9,287 nucleotides of DNA, from positions 1 through 9,287 of the forward strand of contig JAYEJW010000402.1 in NCBI GenBank assembly GCA_034716535.1, written 5' to 3'. This stretch comes from JAYEJW01 sp034716535. GTDB taxonomy: Bacteria > Pseudomonadota > Gammaproteobacteria > Chromatiales > Chromatiaceae. The translations under genes were made by a program, and so were the position numbers. This document shows, piece by piece, positions 1 through 6,567 of this stretch; the first letter of the stretch is position 1, and each line of letters begins with the position of its first letter. A model generated the notes under the pieces. The model searched no databases and had not been told where the DNA came from. It saw only the letters and a program-made list of their open reading frames with translations.

Positions 1-242
1 GGTCCATCGAACAATGGGTGTCGAGTCATCACGATGCACTCGTACTCGATTGACTTGGGGAGACTGATTCGTGGGGATACCTCAGGGACGGACCACGTTT
101 TCTGCTAAATCGGGAGGGCCGCAACGGACGGACATCCAACCGCACCGCGGTTGTACTGAAGAGGACGCTACCATCGAAGGAGCGCTCAAGCAAGGGCCTT
201 TGCCGACGCACCGATTTGGTGGTCTGGCCCCCTTTTACGCTT

Positions 243-350
243 TTACGCCCTGTACCCGGCCCTTATGCACGCATGTGCTGCATTCAGATCGATCAGGTAC
301 TCGTGACGGAATGTCGCGTACTCGAGGTGCGCTTGGTTCTCGTTCAGGGT
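243..350 (-). pseudogene. Fossil of phage terminase small subunit (N-terminal piece)
   Basis: The minus-strand frame ending in TAA at 243-245 reads TLNENQ, then FRHEYLIDLNAAHACIRAGY, then RA and stop. This matches the typical N-terminal helix-turn-helix region of phage terminase small subunits (Terminase_2 family), whose usual form is Q..F..EYL.DLNAT.AAIRAGY. That subunit recognises phage DNA and directs the large subunit in packaging. Only about 35 residues remain. There is no start codon in frame after an upstream TAG, and the frame stops immediately after the AGY motif, where intact proteins continue with a second helical region. This is therefore a relic rather than a small gene. The match is from memory of the family pattern and was not searched. 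Confidence 0.6.
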
Positions 351-464
351 AGGGCCGCTGTATGTGCCGATGACGCTATGGGAGGCCGTTGACTACCTTG
401 CGCCGATGCTGGCGGCGACAGGGGTTGCGCGGTACCAAAACGCGGGGCGGATGCGAGCGAAAAT

Positions 465-484
465 CTGATCGGAGTACAGATCAG
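465..484 (-). terminator. Weak hairpin after the TIR gene, possible terminator
   Basis: CTGATC (465-470) and GATCAG (479-484) form a perfect 6-bp inverted repeat with an 8-nt loop, 10 nt past the stop of the TIR gene. On the minus strand it is followed by ATTTTC, a short T tract. The stem is short and only half GC, so termination would be weak. Confidence 0.25.
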
Positions 485-494
485 CCTGCACGTA

Positions 495-1439
495 TCACGC
501 GTCTGAATGGTACATCGCCTCTATTTTTATAACGAGCTCTTCTATTGGCTGAGACGAAGATTCCGCGCGGACGCCCGCTAACAATGGTGAGCAGTCTTGC
601 ATCTCGTTAGCACTCAATCCGTGCCAGATAGGAAGCATTCTCGCCTCACCAGCAACCATTCGTTCGTAAAGCGCGTCAAGTTCCCTTTGCGGCCATTTTT
701 TTTCGAAGAAGTTGCGACTAAAGACAACGACGCCAAACTTACAGGACGCAAGACCCCGATCTATTGATTGGCGAATGCTGTCGCCCCATTCTATGAAGAA
801 CTCGTCGTACCATACGTTGAGGTTTCTCTGTTGTAGAGCAGTCGCAAGCGGGCGGACGAACTCGTCTTTATCTTCGCTTGCGTGGCAAATAAACACATTA
901 CGTTCTATTTCAACGTTATCATCCAATAGCTCAATACTGTTTCTTATGCGACCCCATCCAAGCGATTGTCTTCGCTTTCCAGCTACGTAGAGATCAATCT
1001 TCGTCTTCAGTGTATAAAGAGAAAACCGTCGAGCGCCCTCCAAGGCGTGTCGCTGGTTCGCTCTAATTTCGTCGGAACGCTCTCCCCAAGGGTCTTTCCA
1101 ACCCGCTCCACGGAGATAATCTTGGGGCTCACATAAATGCTCTGAAAAAAAACTCTCTGCCAGGGTCTTGAGTTCTGCAGCAAGTTCCGGATAGTACGGT
1201 GGATCGAAAGCCCGCAACGTTTCTTCTAATGCTCTCCAAACGATGTCCCCTCGATCTTGAAGAGATTTCACTTGTAGCTCATCGAGTTCCCCGTATATGT
1301 GACCAGGCGGTATATCCCAGCCTCTGCTTGCGGAATCTTTTAGTATCTTTTTCCGGCGTTCGGAATTCTTCTGGGATAGTTGATCCTGCTGTTGGGTAAC
1401 AAGCTGATTCACGAGGTCTTTGAACTGTTGAATGAGCAT
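495..1439 (-). CDS. TIR-domain protein with unrecognised N-terminal half (314 aa)
   Basis: Residues about 181-305 are a bacterial TIR domain: box 1 is VFICHASEDKDEFV (182-195), then NVWYDEFFIEWGDSIRQSID (208-227), the core strand FGVVVFS, and KWPQRELDAL (248-257). E253 aligns with the catalytic glutamate of NAD-cleaving TIR domains such as SARM1. Many bacterial TIR proteins hydrolyse NAD+ or make cyclic ADP-ribose signals in anti-phage defence; whether this one does is inference. Residues 1-180 are charged and probably helical (many Q, K and E in the first 35), have no signal peptide or membrane segment, and match no family I know. They could be a sensor or oligomerisation module. The start is supported by AAGGAG about 11 nt upstream. 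GC is markedly lower than in the genes to the right, suggesting transfer. No thsA-like or other recognised partner lies beside it; the upstream neighbour is a DUF4124 gene 132 bp away. Confidence 0.88.
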   Translation of the reverse strand: MLIQQFKDLVNQLVTQQQDQLSQKNSERRKKILKDSASRGWDIPPGHIYGELDELQVKSLQDRGDIVWRALEETLRAFDPPYYPELAAELKTLAESFFSEHLCEPQDYLRGAGWKDPWGERSDEIRANQRHALEGARRFSLYTLKTKIDLYVAGKRRQSLGWGRIRNSIELLDDNVEIERNVFICHASEDKDEFVRPLATALQQRNLNVWYDEFFIEWGDSIRQSIDRGLASCKFGVVVFSRNFFEKKWPQRELDALYERMVAGEARMLPIWHGLSANEMQDCSPLLAGVRAESSSQPIEELVIKIEAMYHSDA

Positions 1440-1571
1440 TTCCTTGTCGTCTCCTTGTGCGGGTTGGACTAAGCGGCGTTGTTTGTTCAGGTGTCACTCG
1501 GGTCATCTCACGCAACATCTAGCGACTCGGTGCAGACGCCCAGGATCTGTTTTGTGATCGAAATCTAATAA

Positions 1572-2054
1572 TCACTCTGCGATGCAATATTTCTTGAGCT
1601 TTCCCATCCACTTATCGTGCTTTGCTTGCCACTGTTTGCCCTCAGACCCGAACTTGAGAGTATCCGCCATTCTCTTTGCTTGGGCCGCCATGCCTCGATA
1701 AACATCACATTTGGCCGTGATGTCGTCATGGTCATCGAGTTCCCGTTCTTTCTCAATCATCGACGCTTGCGCATCTTTCAAGCGCGCCTCTGCCGCATCG
1801 CGCTTAAGTCGTGAGCGTTCGCTTTCCCTACGTCTGATCTGGTTCTCGATAGAGTAGTAGTCGCTTGGCCTGGAGCCGGCACGGTCGGCCGGCGGTCCGG
1901 TGTCGATGTCCAGTTCGTTCTGGGCGGCAGATCCGGCGCACTGCGTCTGCTGGAACGTGACGCTCCCGTCCGGCTGGGTGCATTTGTAGGTGCCGGCATG
2001 GGCGGCAAGGGGGAAGAGGAGGGCAAGGAGGATGCCGGTTGCTTGTACCTCCAT
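1572..2054 (-). CDS. Secreted DUF4124 protein with coiled coil (160 aa)
   Basis: Residues 1-20 form a signal peptide with a hydrophobic core (GILLALLFPLAA) and a likely cleavage after AHA, before GTYKC. Residues 21-50 carry the DUF4124 signature: GTYKCTQPDGSVTFQQTQC, with C25 and C39, which may form a disulfide. Residues 68-108 are rich in R, E and K and probably form a coiled coil. The C-terminal part has two more cysteines (C116, C157), and ends in KLKKYCIAE. DUF4124 proteins are common small periplasmic or envelope proteins of proteobacteria with no established function, often around 150-200 residues, so this length is ordinary. A GAAGAG string lies about 6 nt before the start, a modest ribosome binding site. 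The gene points the same way as the downstream TIR gene, but the 132-bp gap makes a shared operon uncertain. Confidence 0.82.
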   Translation of the reverse strand: MEVQATGILLALLFPLAAHAGTYKCTQPDGSVTFQQTQCAGSAAQNELDIDTGPPADRAGSRPSDYYSIENQIRRRESERSRLKRDAAEARLKDAQASMIEKERELDDHDDITAKCDVYRGMAAQAKRMADTLKFGSEGKQWQAKHDKWMGKLKKYCIAE

Positions 2055-2306
2055 GTTTTTCTCTTCAGAAGATAGCTCGCAAGGGGGGGTTCATGCTCCA
2101 ACTTCTGATGGTATCGCAATATCCCAACTGTTCTGTGTGGCCGATCAAAACTCCAGGCCGTCTTCCGTTCCAAACGGAGGTTGGTGAGCGCGCGCGAACG
2201 AGAGGACCGGCCACGAGGTGAACATGTACCACGATGGTACAGGGCGAGCCGTGCGCGAAACTGGCGAAACCGGTTCCGGTGGTGACTTTATGGTGACTCA
2301 AAGACA

Positions 2307-2337
2307 AAGGGCCTAGACGAAGATCGTCTAAGCCCTT
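2307..2337. terminator. Strong 14-bp hairpin, terminator-like in both directions
   Basis: AAGGGCCTAGACGA (2307-2320) and TCGTCTAAGCCCTT (2324-2337) are reverse complements apart from one position that can form a G-U pair, with a 3-nt loop. A stem this long is very unlikely by chance. T tracts are poor on both sides (GATTTATT on plus, TGTCTTTG on minus), so it is either an imperfect terminator or a structural remnant of the adjacent junction. Terminators of this shape often follow tRNA genes. Confidence 0.5.
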
Positions 2338-2352
2338 GATTTATTGGCTCCC
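2338..2352 (-). other. Possible att remnant resembling a tRNA 3' end
   Basis: Read on the minus strand, GGGGAGCCA is followed by ATAAATCAAGGGCTTA and then the hairpin at 2307-2337. GGGGAGCCA is the 3' end of many bacterial tRNA-Asn genes, and a terminator-like hairpin just after CCA is typical. A GGTTCGA string, as in a T loop, also lies upstream on that strand, but it is about 5 nt too far and its stem does not pair. No full tRNA can be folded, so this is at best a partial copy such as an attachment-site remnant. Chance remains possible for such a short match. Confidence 0.25.
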
Positions 2353-2439
2353 CATCGTGGACGCATATCGAACCATCTGCATCGCACCGTCACCTGAAAT
2401 CAGGGCTGTTCTCCAGGAGATCAGGGAATTCGGTGCCGT

Positions 2440-2459
2440 AGCTTAGTTCAGCTTAGTTC
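2440..2459. repeat. Two tandem copies of a 10-bp unit
   Basis: AGCTTAGTTC occurs twice head to tail. Its meaning is unknown; it is probably a slippage duplication. Confidence 0.7.
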
Positions 2460-2539
2460 GTCTTGGCCGGACCCTCGCCGAATCTCGATCGCGAAACCCG
2501 CTCGCTTTCTGCGATGCTGGCTCGTGCAGTCGCGTTCCC

Positions 2540-2559
2540 GCTTCGGACAGGTCCGAAGC
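2540..2559 (-). terminator. Hairpin 11 nt after the hemerythrin stop
   Basis: GCTTCGGAC (2540-2548) and GTCCGAAGC (2551-2559) form a perfect 9-bp inverted repeat. The 2-nt centre means the real loop would be 4 nt or more, leaving about 8 bp. It sits where a terminator of the minus-strand gene would be, but no T tract follows on that strand, so it may instead protect the 3' end of the transcript. Confidence 0.4.
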
Positions 2560-2570
2560 TAGAGAACGGT

Positions 2571-3011
2571 TCAGTTCGATCCTGTCCGGCCGGTCGCCGA
2601 ATGTGTTCCATGCCGTCGTCTAACATGCATGGCGTACTGCATATCTTCCTCGGCGATGTGATCGATGAGCCAGTCCTGAGCAACGTCCAACGCGCGATCA
2701 GCCAGGTGCTGTCTGGACCCAAAAACCTGAAGTTCATCGACTAAAAGTTCCAGGCTCTCAAAGAAAGCGTCGTGGAGCTTCTTGTGTTCCTCCAAGAGCG
2801 GGAATTCATGCTCGCGCATGAAAGCCTCTTCGGTCTGAAAGTGCCGTTCGGCGTAATCCCGGAGAAATATGACGGCCTCTTCGACTCCGTGTTCGCCTTC
2901 GCAGTTGAGGATCTGGTCATACAATCGATGCGCTGCCTCAAAGAACCCTTGGTGCTGTCCGTCGATCTCTGCAATGCCGGTGAGGTATTCGTCCGACCAG
3001 TCTCTAATCAT
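2571..3011 (-). CDS. Bacteriohemerythrin, single domain (146 aa)
   Basis: This is a complete O2-binding four-helix hemerythrin domain. All seven ligands of the non-heme di-iron site are visible: H20 (DGQH), H57 and E61 (HFQTE), H76 and H80 (HKKLH), H118 and D123 (HIAEED). The N-terminus WSDEYLTGIAEIDGQHQ is typical of bacteriohemerythrins, which are usually 130-150 residues and serve as O2 carriers, stores or sensors in the cytoplasm. There is no fused signalling domain. The frame stays open to 3155, but the start at 3011 is chosen because the family begins at this point and AAGGG and GGAGAA strings lie just upstream; the longer version would overlap the upstream gene by 41 bp and add residues that do not fit. 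It follows the FMN enzyme gene by 103 bp in the same direction, so co-transcription is plausible. The last about 15 residues (RRRHGTH onward) are variable tail. Confidence 0.93.
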   Translation of the reverse strand: MIRDWSDEYLTGIAEIDGQHQGFFEAAHRLYDQILNCEGEHGVEEAVIFLRDYAERHFQTEEAFMREHEFPLLEEHKKLHDAFFESLELLVDELQVFGSRQHLADRALDVAQDWLIDHIAEEDMQYAMHVRRRHGTHSATGRTGSN

Positions 3012-3114
3012 GTGACCCTTTTCTCCGACGCGTCCAACGAGCCCAAGCCGATCCCCGGAGAAAGCGCGAGTCCGGTCCGCTGGAAAGCCTACGATCTGTT
3101 TTCTGTGCCGGCGT

Positions 3115-4755
3115 TCAGCGCTGTAGGATCGCCATCGCGCGATCATCCCCGGCATCAGTCATGTACGGGATGCCTGCGACCTCCGCCGTCTCCCGATTGG
3201 CCGCCATCAGGTCCTCTCGGGAGAGCTGGTCTAGCGCGAATTTCCTCGCCCCCGCCATGAATTGTTGCAGCCCGCAAGCGAGCTTGTCCGCGTAACCGTG
3301 CATGGCGATGGCGCCGAAAGGGATCTTATCCATCTCCGTGTCACCCACTTTCTCGCGGACGGCCTCCCAACCTGCAAAGATTTCCTCCGGGTACTTGCCG
3401 ATGTTCTTGACCGTGGACGGCAGCTGCTCCCAGTGACCGGAGATCGCCGCGCGTCGCTCCGGTTTGAATACCCCTTCGATGTTGCTGCCGAGAAAACCCG
3501 GAATCATCGGGGCGCGACCCATGCAAACCAGTTTCGAATACGGTGCACACAGCGCCATGGCCTTGAAGATGTGATCCTCCCTGGCGAATCCGCCCGCTAG
3601 CGAGATATCCGGTGGTGCAATCCCACGATCGGTCAGGATCTGGCAGTACTCATGCGTCTTTGCGTGCAGCGGCAGCGACGGCACGCCCCAGTGGTCCATC
3701 ATGTTCCAGGGGCTCATGCCCGTCCCACCGCCCGATCCGTCTATGGTCAGCAGGTCCAGCTTGGCGTCGGCCGCGAAGCGAATTGCCATCGACAGGGCCT
3801 CCATGCCATAGGCGCCGGTCTTGAGCGAGATGCGCTGGAAGCCGAGCTTGCGCAGCCTCGCCACCTCGTCCATGAAGGCCTCGCGGACCTGCTCCACCGC
3901 GCTCAGATCCGTAGCGCCGAGGCGACTGTGCCGGGCGAAGCTGGTAATCGCCCGGCTTTCGAACGCCTTGCGCACGATCGGATCGGCCGGGTCCGGGTCG
4001 ACAAGGTAACCGCGCTCTTTGAGAAAACACGCATAATCGATGTCGGCCACCTGGATCTCACCGCCGATGTCCTTGGCGCCCTGACCCCACTTGAGCTCGA
4101 TGATGACCTGATCGCCGTGCTTATCGATGAGGTACTCGGCCACGCCGTTGCGGGTGTCCTCGACGTTTATTTGTACGATGATTCCGCCGTACCCGTCGTA
4201 GTAACGGAGGAATGTCTGGATACGCCGGTCGAGTTCGGGCGCGGACTTGGTCTTGCCGTTGTCGATGACGGCTTTGGTGTCGACGCCCACCACGTTCTCT
4301 CCGATCACGATCGGAAAGCCGCACAACGCGGCGCCGACTGAAAACGAATCCCAGTACTTTGCCGCGATGAAGGTGGAGCCGAGGGCACCGGTCATGATCG
4401 GTACGCGACATTTCGTCCTGATCGTCTGGCCGAAAGACGTCTCGATGTCGACATTCGTGAAGATCCGGTCGTCCGCGCAGCTCGATAGGCGGCTATCGAG
4501 CCCTTGGGCTCCGTGGGCATAGCCCTGTATACGCAGGGCATGATATCCGACGCCTTCGGCGAGGATGTTGGCGGAGCCGGCCGTGGAGTTCCCGAAGTTG
4601 CGCGGGTAGAGGAGCTTGCGCCCAAGCAGGGAGGAGAGCCAGGTTTCGCATTTGCCCTTACAGTCAGCCGTGCACAGCGTGCACAGACCGGACTCGCACG
4701 CGTTTCCCCGATTGGTGGTCCCCAGCGCGTCGTTCTGTTTCGGTGCCTGATACAT
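3115..4755 (-). CDS. FMN-binding glutamate-synthase-like oxidoreductase with N-terminal Cys cluster (546 aa)
   Basis: The protein corresponds to the FMN-binding (alpha/beta barrel) domain of glutamate synthase large subunits, without the glutaminase and C-terminal GXGXG domains. Barrel motifs visible are LKWGQGAKDIGGEI (221-234), the flavin/substrate loop TIDGSGGGTGMSPW (337-350), ISLAGGF (384-390) and CMGRAPMIPG (411-420). In full-length GltB the matching parts bind FMN and 2-oxoglutarate and an adjacent 3Fe-4S cluster. Here the usual C-terminal 3Fe-4S cysteine motif is not seen. Instead there is an N-terminal cluster C20-x4-C25-x2-C28-x3-C32-x3-C36, which could hold an Fe-S cluster. Such stand-alone proteins are annotated as FMN-binding glutamate synthase family; their substrate is mostly unproven, so ammonia assimilation should not be assumed. 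The start at 4755 is chosen over the upstream one at 4800 because a GAGGA string lies about 6 nt before it. The next gene in the same direction encodes hemerythrin. Confidence 0.88.
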   Translation of the reverse strand: MYQAPKQNDALGTTNRGNACESGLCTLCTADCKGKCETWLSSLLGRKLLYPRNFGNSTAGSANILAEGVGYHALRIQGYAHGAQGLDSRLSSCADDRIFTNVDIETSFGQTIRTKCRVPIMTGALGSTFIAAKYWDSFSVGAALCGFPIVIGENVVGVDTKAVIDNGKTKSAPELDRRIQTFLRYYDGYGGIIVQINVEDTRNGVAEYLIDKHGDQVIIELKWGQGAKDIGGEIQVADIDYACFLKERGYLVDPDPADPIVRKAFESRAITSFARHSRLGATDLSAVEQVREAFMDEVARLRKLGFQRISLKTGAYGMEALSMAIRFAADAKLDLLTIDGSGGGTGMSPWNMMDHWGVPSLPLHAKTHEYCQILTDRGIAPPDISLAGGFAREDHIFKAMALCAPYSKLVCMGRAPMIPGFLGSNIEGVFKPERRAAISGHWEQLPSTVKNIGKYPEEIFAGWEAVREKVGDTEMDKIPFGAIAMHGYADKLACGLQQFMAGARKFALDQLSREDLMAANRETAEVAGIPYMTDAGDDRAMAILQR

Positions 4756-4846
4756 AGCCCATCCTCGTGGTAGTGGCGGTAAGTTACGGCGTAAGACCAA
4801 CCGCGTGCGAGCTCAGAGTAAGCGCCTGAACATCCGGACACCTCGA

Positions 4847-4875
4847 AACATACCCCTCGTTCAATGCCGCCTCAA
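4847..4875 (-). promoter_or_regulatory. Candidate sigma-70 promoter for the FMN enzyme and hemerythrin genes
   Basis: On the minus strand TTGAGG (4870-4875) and TATGTT (4847-4852) are separated by exactly 17 bp. Matches to the -35 and -10 consensus are 4 of 6 each. Transcription would start about 85 nt before the start codon at 4755. Such matches arise by chance, so this is only a candidate. Confidence 0.35.
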
Positions 4876-5498
4876 GCGCATACAATGGCTGTGGAGTTTG
4901 GAGGCACCGGGAGGCTCAGGGGAGCGTTTGGAACAACGCTTCGCTTCCCGCCCAAGAAGTGCGAAGCACGAGGCGGATAGTCCTCCCCGAGCATCGGTGC
5001 TCGCTTGTGGCCGCCGTGGCGAAGGGGTCGAAGGTCCCGAAGCAGGGTGAAGAGGGGCCAAAAAGACCGTCGCCGAGCGCAAAGCGAACGGACGACGGGG
5101 AAATACCGTGTCGGATCCTGAGCACGACGACCCCCGAGAGCGCGACAATGGCGAATCGATTTGATGATCAGCCAACTTACGCAGACGCGCGGCCTACGGT
5201 ATCGGCGTGTTCTGCCCCGGCGACCAATGCGTGGCGCATACCTGACGGTTAGTTCGACGACGGCGACGGCAGGAATTGTTGGCCGAACAGAGACGAATCC
5301 TGCCTTCGATGCGGTGGCGCATCAATTGCTACGCCGCAATAGCCCTCTGTCGACCCACAACGGACATGAGCGGCTTGCCGGAGCCGACTGTCAGGATTTT
5401 TTCACCCGCCTCGCACGCCCACCGATCCGGTACGGCAGTTCCCGACCCGTTCCGGCCCTTCGCGTCTCCACTCCCGACCGTCCGCTTCGCAGCGGGAC

Positions 5499-5504
5499 TA
5501 TAAT
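5499..5504 (+). promoter_or_regulatory. Candidate -10 box (TATAAT) upstream of the CHAD gene
   Basis: A perfect TATAAT lies about 85 nt before the CHAD start, inside the AT-rich palindrome TATAATTTATA in otherwise GC-rich DNA. The -35 region is poor: GACCGT at 17 bp spacing matches TTGACA weakly. A small hairpin CCGCT/AGCGG (5482-5495) occupies the spacer, and could mark regulator binding or an activator-dependent promoter. Confidence 0.4.
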
Positions 5505-5588
5505 TTATAGCGTATCCAGCCACTCCACCCGTAGTTGGCGCCAGGTCATTGTTTTCACCTTTCGGGCATACCAAAGGAGGAGGGAAAA

Positions 5589-6506
5589 ATGGCAGAGCAG
5601 AAAGAGACTTTCGTCAGCCCTGACCAGAGCGTGGAGCAGGCCTTTGAGCAGATTCTGCGAACCAATCTGGTCACGACTCGAGAGTGGGAGCCCGTTGTGC
5701 TCGCCGGCGAAGATCCTGAAGGGATTCACCAGATGCGGGTCTGTCTCCGGCGCATGCGTTCGGCGCTGGCGGTCTTCCGGCCAGCAATTCCCCGCAAGAT
5801 AACACGCTCGTTTTTCAAGGAGATGCGGTGGGCGGCCAAGACCCTCGACCGCGCCCGGGACCTGGATGTCTATATTGCCGAGAACCTCTCTTCGAAAGGC
5901 AAGAAACGGAGGGGCAAGATGCGCAAACTTGCCATGAAGCATCGAGAGAGGGCATACGATCAGGCAGCGGACTTTATCCAGGGAGAGCGCTACAGGAAGA
6001 TCTGTGATGAGTTCCGCCACTGGGTCGAGACCCAGGGATGGCGTGTGGATCGCTCGGACGAACAGAGGGAGGTCCTGGAGGGCAACGTAATCCCCTTTGC
6101 GTCCGAGGTGCTGGACCGCCAGCGGACCCGCGTCCTGGATGACGGCAGGGATATCGAGAGCCTGGAGAGCGAGGCCCTGCATCGATTACGCATTGACTGC
6201 AAAAAGCTTCGCTATGGGGCCGAATTCTTTGCCCCGCTCTATGGAGAGCCGATGCAGGGTTTTGTCGGCCATCTCAAGGCCTTGCAGGACCTGCTCGGGA
6301 CATTGCACGACACGGCGGTGATGCCCGACCTGCAGAAAGACCTGTTAAAGGGTAAGAAGAATCGAAGTCTCACGCGCTATGCCCGCAGACTGGTCAACGA
6401 GCGCGGCAAACAGGCGAAGGCGATCAGGAAGGCGTTGAATAAGAGTTGGGGCGGTTTCTCCAACGCTGAACGTCCCTGGATGGACGCCGGAGCGCATCTG
6501 GCGTGA
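5589..6506 (+). CDS. CHAD-domain protein (305 aa)
   Basis: CHAD domains are helical bundles with conserved basic residues that bind inorganic polyphosphate. Visible motifs are IHQMRVCLRRMRSAL (46-60) with H47, R50, R54, R55 and R57; TLDRARDLDV (85-94); and the second half HRLRIDCKKLRYGAEFF (198-214) with H198, R201, K205, K206 and R208. LGTLHDTAVM (236-245) is the usual late motif. The protein is strongly basic, with no signal peptide or membrane segment, and is a stand-alone CHAD protein of normal length without the CYTH domain that often accompanies CHAD. The start at 5589 has an excellent AGGAGG at 5575-5580, 8 nt upstream; a frame extension to a TTG at 5535 has no such support. Downstream on the same strand are sixA and a Nudix gene, but a transposase relic lies in between. 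A role in polyphosphate granule binding or regulation is inference from the family. Confidence 0.9.
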   Translation: MAEQKETFVSPDQSVEQAFEQILRTNLVTTREWEPVVLAGEDPEGIHQMRVCLRRMRSALAVFRPAIPRKITRSFFKEMRWAAKTLDRARDLDVYIAENLSSKGKKRRGKMRKLAMKHRERAYDQAADFIQGERYRKICDEFRHWVETQGWRVDRSDEQREVLEGNVIPFASEVLDRQRTRVLDDGRDIESLESEALHRLRIDCKKLRYGAEFFAPLYGEPMQGFVGHLKALQDLLGTLHDTAVMPDLQKDLLKGKKNRSLTRYARRLVNERGKQAKAIRKALNKSWGGFSNAERPWMDAGAHLA

Positions 6507-6567
6507 CCCCCACGGGCAAGCGGGTCTTTCCAGACAGCAAGCGAAAACGTTCTCCCCCAGCTCGGCC

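Larger units (their letters stand above)
1..494. other. Intergenic region without an intact gene, left edge
   Basis: No open frame here has a convincing start, ribosome binding site or recognisable product. The one meaningful signal is a fossil of a phage terminase small subunit on the minus strand (separate entry). A weak hairpin lies just downstream of the TIR gene. The rest looks like unconstrained decayed DNA, consistent with the remains of an island or prophage whose main part would lie left of the window. Confidence 0.6.
2055..2570. other. Intergenic region with hairpins and a possible integration junction
   Basis: No gene is supported. The region contains a 7-bp inverted repeat (TGTACCA at 2225-2231, TGGTACA at 2235-2241), a long hairpin at 2307-2337, a tRNA-3'-end-like string at 2343-2352, a 10-bp tandem duplication at 2440-2459, and a hairpin just after the hemerythrin gene. 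It separates the lower-GC left part from the core-like genes to the right. Confidence 0.6.
4756..5588. other. 833-bp intergenic region between divergent genes
   Basis: It contains the 5' regions of the minus-strand FMN enzyme and the plus-strand CHAD gene. Open frames here have no recognisable product or ribosome binding site. Small inverted repeats are present: GCTTCGC/GCGAAGC (4938-4944, 4961-4967), CGAGCA/TGCTCG (4988-5003) and GGCAGGA/TCCTGCC (5268-5274, 5298-5304). A segment around 5330-5490 has the look of the degenerate intergenic repeats that occur in many gammaproteobacteria, but I cannot define a unit. Confidence 0.55.

Noticed and set aside
495..2054. A Thoeris-type defence pair
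   Set aside because: Only a TIR protein is present; the neighbour is a secreted DUF4124 protein, not a ThsA-like NAD-binding effector.
1778..2173. 131-codon minus-strand frame overlapping the DUF4124 gene
   Set aside because: It is a shifted frame of the DUF4124 gene, which has a clear signal peptide and domain signature.
2343..2420. A complete tRNA on the minus strand ending in GGGGAGCCA
   Set aside because: The 76-nt length would fit, but the acceptor stem pairs only about 5 of 7 positions, and neither the T stem nor an anticodon stem forms.
3012..3155. Longer hemerythrin start overlapping the FMN enzyme gene
   Set aside because: The extra 48 residues are not hemerythrin-like, and the start at 3011 has upstream SD-like strings and the family N-terminus.
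3652..4341. 229-codon plus-strand frame opposite the FMN enzyme
   Set aside because: Antisense shadow of a gene with clear FMN-barrel motifs; no motifs of its own.
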